Below, piece after piece: positions 27,710 to 35,143 of a stretch of 53,445 bases of DNA. The translations under genes were made by a program, and so were the position numbers. The DNA comes from an uncultured Candidatus Saccharibacteria bacterium. Its GTDB lineage: Bacteria > Patescibacteriota > Saccharimonadia > Saccharimonadales > Saccharimonadaceae. Under the pieces are notes generated by a model. It was not told the origin of the DNA, did not search any database, and was given only the letters and a program-made list of their open reading frames with translations. Where the stretch lies: the NCBI GenBank assembly GCA_947302975.1, contig CAMYXA010000004.1:1-53445 (forward strand), in the 5' to 3' direction. How positions within the stretch are numbered: position 1 is the first letter of the stretch; each line of letters begins with the position of its first letter.

Positions 27710-28117
27710 ATGAGAAGACCAAGAGAACTGAACGGTGATATAGTTTTTATAGGCAGAACCGGAAAGATGATGCGACCGGCAGCGGAAAACGAGGTTCGTT
27801 TTCACTTTAAGCTCTATGATGAAATAACGAATTCAATTTCATATTTCACTGCTGTTCTAACCATCGTGGGCTATGACGTCGAGACCGAAACGCTCATCCT
27901 CGCAGCCTATAAGAATAGTGGCATCAATATCGTTACGGCCGCATCGGCTGCAAAAGCGTTTCTTCGTCATACTGGAAGTATCGCAACCGCGAAGAACTAT
28001 CTCGGCCTCAATGTAAAGGAGGTAGTAAGAAACGTCCAGATCATCCTCGTCGAGGAAGAAACATCCATCACCATGCCGAAACACATTTCGGTTTCAGGAC
28101 TTAAAGCGCAGGGTTAA
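27710..28117 (+). CDS. Hypothetical protein (135 aa), orphan
   Basis: AAAGGAGG Shine-Dalgarno before ATG 27710; no recognised motif. Confidence 0.78.
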   Translation: MRRPRELNGDIVFIGRTGKMMRPAAENEVRFHFKLYDEITNSISYFTAVLTIVGYDVETETLILAAYKNSGINIVTAASAAKAFLRHTGSIATAKNYLGLNVKEVVRNVQIILVEEETSITMPKHISVSGLKAQG

Positions 28118-28134
28118 TCCCTGCGCTATTTTTT
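28105..28134 (+). terminator. Intrinsic terminator overlapping stop codon
   Basis: AGCGCAGGG-TTAAT-CCCTGCGCT-ATTTTTT. Confidence 0.8.
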
Positions 28135-28219
28135 GCGCAAAAAATCACGAAAAATCCTCAAATTTTAAGATAAAAACCCTTGTAAATCACCAAGAAACGT
28201 GATAAAATAGCTGTGTTAT

Positions 28220-28266
28220 CTAGACGAAGGAGTAGGTCCACCCCTGGAAACCACTCGTAGGTCTAG
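28220..28266 (+). promoter_or_regulatory. Long hairpin in rplC operon leader
   Basis: CTAGAC/GTCTAG, GAGT/ACTC, GG/CC, TCCA/TGGA stacked with a GAAG/GTAG internal loop, right after promoter TTGTAA-N17-TAAAAT. Confidence 0.65.
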
Positions 28267-28305
28267 TTTTAATAGTGTTAAAAAATTTAAGGGAAAGGAA
28301 ATAGA

Positions 28306-28926
28306 ATGCAAGTCATTCTCGGCACCAAAATTGGTATGACCCAGATCATCGGCGCAGATGGCGTTGTAACTCCTGTTACAATCCTTCAAGCCGGCCCAGC
28401 CACAGTGACTCAGATTAAAACCGTCGAAACCGATGGTTATAACGCTGTGCAGGTGGGTTACGGTCAGGGTAAGAATCTGAGCAAGTCGGTTTCCGGCCAC
28501 CTCAAAAAGGCTGGAGAAAATATCAACCCTAAGGTCCTTAAGGAATTCCGCGTTGAGGAACTTCCTGAAGGCATGAAACTTGGTGACGTTATCACCGTCG
28601 AAAGCTTCAACCTTGGTGATAAGGTCGCTGTGACCGGTATCTCAAAAGGTAAAGGCTTCGCTGGTACCGTCAAGCGCTGGAACTTCCAGGAATCCCGCAA
28701 TACCCACGGCTTCAAGGGTGACATTCGTAAAGTCGGTTCTATCGGCTCAATGTACCCACAAAAAGTCTTCAAGGGTAAAAGGATGCCAGGACGTATGGGC
28801 CACGACCAAGTTACTGTTAAAAATCTTGTTGTCGCCTACATCGACAAAGAAAACAACCTCCTTGGCCTCAAGGGCGCTGTCCCAGGTCCAAAGAACGGCA
28901 TCATAAGCGTGGAGGGAAAGGACTAA
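28306..28926 (+). CDS. rplC: 50S ribosomal protein L3
   Basis: ILGTKIGMTQI; GKGFAGTVKRWNF; GSIGSMYPQKVFKGKRMPGRMG. Confidence 0.96.
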   Translation: MQVILGTKIGMTQIIGADGVVTPVTILQAGPATVTQIKTVETDGYNAVQVGYGQGKNLSKSVSGHLKKAGENINPKVLKEFRVEELPEGMKLGDVITVESFNLGDKVAVTGISKGKGFAGTVKRWNFQESRNTHGFKGDIRKVGSIGSMYPQKVFKGKRMPGRMGHDQVTVKNLVVAYIDKENNLLGLKGAVPGPKNGIISVEGKD

Positions 28927-28927
28927 T

Positions 28928-29530
28928 ATGGCTACATTAAACAAAGATGTCTTCGGCCTCTCAGTCGAAAACCACGAACTTATCAAACTCGCTTATGACG
29001 CATACCTCGCAAACTCACGCAGCTCTCATGCAAAAACCATGACCCGCGCAGAAGTTAGCGGTGGTGGTAAAAAACCATGGAAACAAAAAGGTACTGGTCG
29101 CGCACGCTTCGGCTCATCCCGCAACCCTATCTGGCGCCATGGTGGTGTTGCCTTCGGTCGCACCGGTGAAGAAAACTTCACCAAGAGACTTAGCAAAACC
29201 GCTAAGAAAGTCGCTATTCGTCAGGCTCTCAGCCTTAAGAATGCCGACAAAGCTATCATCACTATCGAAACCTTTGCTTGCCCTAAAGGCAAAACCAAAG
29301 AAACTATCGAAATGTTGAAAGCTAACAAAATCGCTGAAAACGCAAACGTTCTCTTGGTAGTTTCAGAAAAAGACGAACTCGTCCTTCGCGCAACCAACAA
29401 CGTTGCTAACCTCAAGGCTGTTCGCCCAACTTACCTCAACGTTTTCGATATCATGAACGCAGACAAAATCGTTATTACTGAAAAAGCTTTGCCAATGATC
29501 AAAGATTGGCTAATCGGAGAGGAGAAGTAA
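28928..29530 (+). CDS. rplD: 50S ribosomal protein L4
   Basis: GGGKKPWKQKGTGRARFGSSRNPIWRHGGVAFG. Confidence 0.96.
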   Translation: MATLNKDVFGLSVENHELIKLAYDAYLANSRSSHAKTMTRAEVSGGGKKPWKQKGTGRARFGSSRNPIWRHGGVAFGRTGEENFTKRLSKTAKKVAIRQALSLKNADKAIITIETFACPKGKTKETIEMLKANKIAENANVLLVVSEKDELVLRATNNVANLKAVRPTYLNVFDIMNADKIVITEKALPMIKDWLIGEEK

Positions 29531-29531
29531 T

Positions 29532-29954
29532 ATGGCAACCAAAGAAACCAATATCAAACTCCACCTCTTGGAACCACGCGCAACCGAGAAAACCTATCGT
29601 GAACAAGCTAAGCGCACCTATGCTTTCGTCGTCAAAAAGACCGACACCAAGCAAGCAATCGCAAAGCTCGTTGAAAAAGAATTTGGTGTTACCGTCACCG
29701 ATATCCGCACTTTGATTCGCGACGGCAAGAAAACCAAATTTAGCAAAGGCAAACACGCTTATCCAGGCATCACTCATCGCCAGGACAAGAAAATCGCCTA
29801 CGTTACATTGAAAGATGGCGACTCAATCAAAGTATTTGAAGAGCCAGAAGCTGATAAAAAGGCTGAAAAAGCCGTAAAAAGCGACGCAAAGGAAGCCAAA
29901 AAAGCTGAAAAAGCTAAAAAGGCAGACAAGAATGCCGCTAAGGAGAATAAATAA
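29532..29954 (+). CDS. rplW: 50S ribosomal protein L23 with Lys/Ala-rich tail
   Basis: Position between L4 and L2; EKTYREQAKRTYAFVVKKTDTKQAI; tail KKAEKAVKSDAKEAKKAEKAKKADKNAAKENK. Confidence 0.92.
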   Translation: MATKETNIKLHLLEPRATEKTYREQAKRTYAFVVKKTDTKQAIAKLVEKEFGVTVTDIRTLIRDGKKTKFSKGKHAYPGITHRQDKKIAYVTLKDGDSIKVFEEPEADKKAEKAVKSDAKEAKKAEKAKKADKNAAKENK

Positions 29955-30790
29955 TGAGTATTAAAGCTTATCGCCCAACTACTCCAGCCCAACGTCAAAA
30001 AACGACTGAGGACTACGATCAAATCACGACCAAGAAGCCTCTAAAATCCCTTCTTCAATCCAAGAAGCAAATGGCTGGTAAAAACAATGCTGGTCGTATC
30101 ACCGTCCGCCATCGTGGTGGTGGTGTCAAACGCCATTATCGTATCTTGACTCACAACCTTCCAAAGAATCTTACTTTGACCGTTGAAGAGATCGAGTACG
30201 ATCCAAACCGCAGCGCACGTATCGCTCGTGTTAAGGATCAAAACGGTGTTTATTACTATGTTATTGCTGACACCAAGATGACTAAGGGTACCACCTTCTC
30301 AACTGGTGACGAAGCTTCTGTTGAAGATTCCAACCGTATGGCTCTCGAAAACATCCCAGTCGGTACCTTCGTTTACGCAATCGAAATCACCCCAGGCCGC
30401 GGCGCTCAAATGGTCCGCGCAGCTGGTGCTTCTGCTCAGCTCATGGCAAAAGAGAACGGCTATGCCACTCTTAAGATGCCATCTGGCGAAGTTCGCAAAG
30501 TTCTCGCAACCTGCGAAGCTTCTATCGGTGTAGTTTCCAACCTTCAGCACCAAAACGTTAAGATCGGTTCAGCTGGTCGCCGCCGCCGCAAAGGCATTCG
30601 CCCAACGGTTCGTGGTGTCGTTATGAACGCAACCGACCACCCACACGGTGGTGGTGACGGTGGTCGCCACGGTACTGGTAAAGCACCACGTACTCCATGG
30701 GGCCAACTCACTCTCGGTTATCGTACCCGTCATAATAAGAAAACTAATAAAATGATCGTGCGCAGTCGCCACGAAGGAAAGAGGAAATAA
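29954..30790 (+). CDS. rplB: 50S ribosomal protein L2
   Basis: [43 protein letters not shown]. Confidence 0.97.
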   Translation: MSIKAYRPTTPAQRQKTTEDYDQITTKKPLKSLLQSKKQMAGKNNAGRITVRHRGGGVKRHYRILTHNLPKNLTLTVEEIEYDPNRSARIARVKDQNGVYYYVIADTKMTKGTTFSTGDEASVEDSNRMALENIPVGTFVYAIEITPGRGAQMVRAAGASAQLMAKENGYATLKMPSGEVRKVLATCEASIGVVSNLQHQNVKIGSAGRRRRKGIRPTVRGVVMNATDHPHGGGDGGRHGTGKAPRTPWGQLTLGYRTRHNKKTNKMIVRSRHEGKRK

Positions 30791-31083
30791 TGTCTCGTAG
30801 CCTTAAAAAAGGTCTATTCATAGACTACAAACTCGCAAAGAAAGTTGCCGCTCTCTCCGCCGAAGACCGCACCGTTATTAAGACTTGGGCTCGCCAGTCA
30901 ACCATCTCTCCAGAAATGGTCGGCCGCACCATCGCCGTTCACAACGGTCGCATGCATGTCCCAGTTTTCATCTCGGAAAATATGGTCGGTCACAAGCTTG
31001 GTGAATTCGCGCCAACTCGTAAATTTAAACGCCACGGTGGTAAAAAAGCTGCTGAGGCCGCTGCTGCGAAAGGAAACAACTAA
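30790..31083 (+). CDS. rpsS: 30S ribosomal protein S19
   Basis: [42 protein letters not shown]. Confidence 0.96.
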   Translation: MSRSLKKGLFIDYKLAKKVAALSAEDRTVIKTWARQSTISPEMVGRTIAVHNGRMHVPVFISENMVGHKLGEFAPTRKFKRHGGKKAAEAAAAKGNN

Positions 31084-31085
31084 TT

Positions 31086-31460
31086 ATGACTACTACTCAT
31101 TTCGCACACGCATATGAAAAAGGTATCGACAGCCAGCCAAGGAAAACTAGCGTAGTCGCTAGCCTCGTCCGCGATCGTTATGTCGCCGACGCTGTCGTCA
31201 TCCTTGAAAACACCCCACGCCGCGCAGCTAAAGCTGTCCGCAAGGCTATTGAATCAGCAAATGCAAACCTCTTGAACAACTCAAAGGTTTCCATTGATCC
31301 AAAAACTGTTCGTATCTCACGCATCTCAGTAACTGCAGGCACACGCATGCGTCGTTATGTCCCAGCTTCTCGTGGTCGCGCTTTGCCATACGAAAAGGTA
31401 TCAAGTAACATCTTTGTCGAGGTCGCCGGCGAAGAAAAAGTAAAGAAGGAGAACAAGTAA
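31086..31460 (+). CDS. rplV: 50S ribosomal protein L22
   Basis: RISVTAGTRMRRYVPASRGRALPYEK; operon position. Confidence 0.92.
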   Translation: MTTTHFAHAYEKGIDSQPRKTSVVASLVRDRYVADAVVILENTPRRAAKAVRKAIESANANLLNNSKVSIDPKTVRISRISVTAGTRMRRYVPASRGRALPYEKVSSNIFVEVAGEEKVKKENK

Positions 31461-31461
31461 C

Positions 31462-32091
31462 ATGGGTCAGAAGGTTAATCCCATCTCTTACCGTCTCCAA
31501 GTCAGCAAAGACTGGTCTTCCAAATGGTTTACTTTGAAGAAGTCCGACTTCCGCAAGTACTTGGCCGAAGACGCTAAGATCCGCGAAGTGGTCGAAAACC
31601 GCTTCAAGGCTCGCCCGACTATTGCTAAGGTCAATATCGAGCGCTCCGCCAACCTTACCACCGTTATCATCTTCACCGCTAAAGCTGGTGCAGTGATCGG
31701 CAAGCAGGGTGCAGGCATCAACGAACTCAAAAAAGAGCTCGAAAAAATCGTTGACACCCCAATTCGTATCAACGTTGAAGAAATTAAAAAACCAGAACTA
31801 AACGCCAAACTCGTCGCTGAAAACATCGGTTTCCAACTCGGAAAACGTATGAACTTCCGCCGCGCAGTCAAGATGGCACTTCAATCAACCATGAACGCTG
31901 GTGCAAAAGGTGTTCGTATCGAAGTTTCTGGACGTCTTAACGGTGCTGAAATGTCCCGCCGTGAAAAGTTCATCGAAGGCTCAGTGCCTCTACATACTCT
32001 TCGCGCCGACATCGATTTCCACTGCTTCCACGCTCCAACCATCGCTGGTATCGTTGGTGTTAAAGTTTGGATCTACAAGGGAGAGAAATAA
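31462..32091 (+). CDS. rpsC: 30S ribosomal protein S3
   Basis: MGQKVNPISYRL; KH domain; VSGRLNGAEMSRREKFIEGSVPLHTLRADIDF. Confidence 0.97.
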   Translation: MGQKVNPISYRLQVSKDWSSKWFTLKKSDFRKYLAEDAKIREVVENRFKARPTIAKVNIERSANLTTVIIFTAKAGAVIGKQGAGINELKKELEKIVDTPIRINVEEIKKPELNAKLVAENIGFQLGKRMNFRRAVKMALQSTMNAGAKGVRIEVSGRLNGAEMSRREKFIEGSVPLHTLRADIDFHCFHAPTIAGIVGVKVWIYKGEK

Positions 32092-32093
32092 TT

Positions 32094-32513
32094 ATGGCTA
32101 TTTTACTTCCAAAGAAAACTGCACACCGCAAGGTTCGCAAAGGTAAAAACGAAGGCGTCGCAACCCGCTGTAACACGGTTGCTTTCGGTGATTACGGTCT
32201 CATGTCTATGGACAACGAGCGCGTAACTAGCCGCCAAATCGAAGCTGCCCGCCAGGCTATCACTCGTTACATCAAACGTGGTGGTAAAATCTGGATCCGC
32301 ATCTTCCCACACACCCCAGTCACCAAGAAGCCTCTCGACGTTAAAATGGGTTCCGGTAAAGGTGAACCACAATTCTTCGTCGCTAAGGTCAAAGCTGGCA
32401 CAGTTATGTTTGAAATCGCTGATGTTACTGAAGAGCAAGCCAAAGAAGCCCTTCGCTTGGCTTCCCACAAGCTCCCAGTACGCTGCAAAATAATTAAGAA
32501 AGAGGAGTTCTAA
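32094..32513 (+). CDS. rplP: 50S ribosomal protein L16
   Basis: LLPKKTAHRKVRKG; GGKIWIRIFPHTPVTKKPLDVKMGSGKG. Confidence 0.95.
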   Translation: MAILLPKKTAHRKVRKGKNEGVATRCNTVAFGDYGLMSMDNERVTSRQIEAARQAITRYIKRGGKIWIRIFPHTPVTKKPLDVKMGSGKGEPQFFVAKVKAGTVMFEIADVTEEQAKEALRLASHKLPVRCKIIKKEEF

Positions 32514-32514
32514 T

Positions 32515-32814
32515 ATGGCACACACATTAGCAGGGATCGTTACCTCGGACAAGCGTGATAAGACCATTACCGTCTCCATCGCCAGCCGTGAAACACACCC
32601 TCTCTATCGCAAGCAATATACTCACACTCGTAAGTACACTGCTCACGATGAAAGCAACGAAGCAAAACTCGGCGATCGTGTCGAGATCGTAGAATGCCGC
32701 CCATTCTCAAAGACCAAATCCTACAAATTGGTTAAGGTCCTCGAGCGTGCTCACGGCACCGTCGAACTAAAAGAAGAAGTCACCGACGTTCTCCCAGAAA
32801 AGGAGGAAGCATAA
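32515..32814 (+). CDS. rpsQ: 30S ribosomal protein S17
   Basis: [55 protein letters not shown]. Confidence 0.95.
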   Translation: MAHTLAGIVTSDKRDKTITVSIASRETHPLYRKQYTHTRKYTAHDESNEAKLGDRVEIVECRPFSKTKSYKLVKVLERAHGTVELKEEVTDVLPEKEEA

Positions 32815-32815
32815 T

Positions 32816-33184
32816 ATGATACAACAGGAAACCCGTCTTAAAGTAGCCGACAACAGCGGCGCCAAGGAACTTGGTGTCATCCGCGTTCTCGGCGGTACCC
32901 GCGCCCGCTACGCACATGTTGGCGATATCGTCACTTGTAGCGTTAAAGACGCTGATCCACATGGCAACACCAAGAAGAAAGCTGTCGTTAAGGCAGTTAT
33001 CGTCCGCACTGTTGCTCCAATTCGCCGTCCTGATGGATCAACCATCCGCTTCGATGAAAACGCCGCCGTCCTCGTGAACGACGATAAGACTCCAAAAGGC
33101 ACCCGTGTCTTTGGTCCTATCCCACGTGAACTTCGTGACCTCGGCTTCAACAAGATTATCAGCTTAGCACCGGAGGTACTCTAA
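32816..33184 (+). CDS. rplN: 50S ribosomal protein L14
   Basis: [27 protein letters not shown]. Confidence 0.97.
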   Translation: MIQQETRLKVADNSGAKELGVIRVLGGTRARYAHVGDIVTCSVKDADPHGNTKKKAVVKAVIVRTVAPIRRPDGSTIRFDENAAVLVNDDKTPKGTRVFGPIPRELRDLGFNKIISLAPEVL

Positions 33185-33185
33185 T

Positions 33186-33464
33186 ATGGCACAGAATTTG
33201 AAAACCGGTGATAAGGTTATGATCATTGCAGGCGCCAAAAAAGGCACTTCCGCCAAGATCGTTAAGGTCAAAGACGGCAAAGCTTGCCTCGAAGGCATCG
33301 GCATTCGCGAACGTCACATGAAGAAATCTTATTTGAACCCACGCGGTGGCAAGAAAGATATTCATGTTGGTATCGATCTCTCAAACTTGAAGCTCGTTGA
33401 AGCTGCTAAGTCAGAGAAGAAAGCTGAGAAAAAATCCGCTAAAGCTAAGAAAGGAGCTAAATAA
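33186..33464 (+). CDS. rplX: 50S ribosomal protein L24 with Lys/Ala-rich tail
   Basis: KTGDKVMIIAGAKKGTSAKIVKV KOW motif; operon position. Confidence 0.93.
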   Translation: MAQNLKTGDKVMIIAGAKKGTSAKIVKVKDGKACLEGIGIRERHMKKSYLNPRGGKKDIHVGIDLSNLKLVEAAKSEKKAEKKSAKAKKGAK

Positions 33465-34036
33465 TGGCAGATGCTAAATATGTACCACGCCTAAAGGAGC
33501 TCTACACTAAAGAGCTTAAGGCGAAACTCATGAAGGAACTCGATATCAAGAACGTTAGCCAAGTTCCTGAACTTAAAAAAGTTATCGTTTCTTGCGGTGT
33601 TGGCAAAAAACGTGAAGATAAGAAATTCACCGAGACTGTCGAGCTTACTCTCGCCAAAATTACTGGCCAAGCTCCAACCTCACGCCTCGCTAAGAAATCA
33701 ATCGCAACCTTCAAAATCCGTAAAGGCATGGGTGCCCCAGTTGGTTACCTCGTGACCCTTCGTAACGACAAGATGTACGAATTTGTCGATCGTCTTATCA
33801 ATATTGCACTTCCACACGTTCGTGACTTCCACGGCGTTTCTAAGACTGCATTTGATAAACAAGGTAACTACAACCTCGGTCTCAAAGAACAAACCGTCTT
33901 CCCAGAAATCACCTTCGAAGATGCTTCAGTTCTTCACGGCCTTGAAGTAACATTCATTATTAAAAATGGTTCAAAGGAAGGAAGCCTAAAATTGTTAGAA
34001 CTCTTCGGAATGCCGTTTGTTAAGGAGGAAAAGTAA
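33464..34036 (+). CDS. rplE: 50S ribosomal protein L5
   Basis: [49 protein letters not shown]. Confidence 0.96.
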   Translation: MADAKYVPRLKELYTKELKAKLMKELDIKNVSQVPELKKVIVSCGVGKKREDKKFTETVELTLAKITGQAPTSRLAKKSIATFKIRKGMGAPVGYLVTLRNDKMYEFVDRLINIALPHVRDFHGVSKTAFDKQGNYNLGLKEQTVFPEITFEDASVLHGLEVTFIIKNGSKEGSLKLLELFGMPFVKEEK

Positions 34037-34037
34037 G

Positions 34038-34307
34038 ATGGCTAAGAAATCTGCAGTCCTCCGCGACGAAAAACGCCGCAAAATGTACGAAAAATACGCT
34101 GCAAAGCGTGCTGAGCTTAAAGCTGCTGGTGACCAAGAAGGTCTCCAAAAGCTCCCAAAGAACAGCTCAATCACTCGTCTCAAAAACCGTGACCTCCTCG
34201 ATGGTCGTCCACGTGGTTATATGCGCCGCTTCGGTATGAGCCGTATTACCTTCCGTGAAAAAGCAAGCAAGGGCGAAATCCCTGGTGTAACAAAGAGTAG
34301 CTGGTAG
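34038..34307 (+). CDS. rpsN: 30S ribosomal protein S14 (zinc-independent type)
   Basis: [44 protein letters not shown]; no CXXC. Confidence 0.95.
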   Translation: MAKKSAVLRDEKRRKMYEKYAAKRAELKAAGDQEGLQKLPKNSSITRLKNRDLLDGRPRGYMRRFGMSRITFREKASKGEIPGVTKSSW

Positions 34308-34322
34308 GAGAAAGGAAAAGAT

Positions 34323-34724
34323 ATGTCATTACAATCAACAGATCAAATCGCTGACCTCATCACCCGCATTCGTAACGCTGACATGGTCGGCAAAAAAGAA
34401 ATCCGTGTCGCTACCTCCAAGCTAAAAGTTGCCGTTATTGACACCCTCGTCAAAAATGGCTACCTCAAGAGTTACGATGTTGAGGAAGGTAAACCACGTG
34501 GTATTCTCCACGTTGTGATTGCTGACGCTAACGAAGCTTCTCGCATCAATGAAATCGAGAAAGTTTCTAAGCCAGGTCGCCGTGTCTACACTGCCGCCGA
34601 AGATATCCCAACCATCAAATCTGGTCGTGGTATCGTCATCATCTCAACCTCCAAAGGTTTGATGACCGGCAAGGAAGCCAAGAAGAATCGTCTTGGTGGC
34701 GAAATCCTCGTCAAAGTTTGGTAA
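34323..34724 (+). CDS. rpsH: 30S ribosomal protein S8
   Basis: DQIADLITRIRNADMVGKKEI; GRGIVIISTSKGLMTGKEAKKNRLGGEILVKVW. Confidence 0.96.
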   Translation: MSLQSTDQIADLITRIRNADMVGKKEIRVATSKLKVAVIDTLVKNGYLKSYDVEEGKPRGILHVVIADANEASRINEIEKVSKPGRRVYTAAEDIPTIKSGRGIVIISTSKGLMTGKEAKKNRLGGEILVKVW

Positions 34725-34743
34725 AAGTTTGACCGCTTCACGA

Positions 34744-34774
34744 AAATATCTCCCTTCCACGGGAGATATTTTTT
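34744..34774 (+). terminator. Terminator after rpsH
   Basis: AAATATCTCCC-TTCCAC-GGGAGATATTTTTT. Confidence 0.85.
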
Positions 34775-34838
34775 GCGCCGCTCTAACAGGGGTAAAACTT
34801 TACAAATTAGCATAAACGTGATATAATAAGAAAATAGT

Positions 34839-35057
34839 ATGAAAATCACCGTCATCGTAAAAACCGGCTCGAAAAAAGGCCCTCTCGTGGAGCCTGTTTC
34901 CGACACTTCGCTTCGAGTCTATCTTCGCGAAAAGCCGCACGATGGCGAGGCCAACGCGGCCCTCATGAAGCTCCTGTCAGACCACTTAAACGTTCCAAAA
35001 ACTTCAATCAAAATCGTGGCTGGCGCAAAATCTCACGTCAAAATTATAGAGTGCTAA
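34839..35057 (+). CDS. DUF167/YggU family protein
   Basis: VYLREKPHDGEANAALMKLLSDHLNVPKTSIKIVAGAKSHVKII; TATAAT upstream of ATG. Confidence 0.88.
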   Translation: MKITVIVKTGSKKGPLVEPVSDTSLRVYLREKPHDGEANAALMKLLSDHLNVPKTSIKIVAGAKSHVKIIEC

Positions 35058-35079
35058 TCTTAAAAATTAGCACTTTTTT
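35051..35079 (+). terminator. Intrinsic terminator
   Basis: GTGCTAAT-CTTAAA-AATTAGCAC-TTTTTT. Confidence 0.8.
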
Positions 35080-35143
35080 GTGCTTGCGCTTTTATTCGAA
35101 ACCGCATATACTTAAATAAGAGTAAAAGAGTAAGGAGTTAAAA

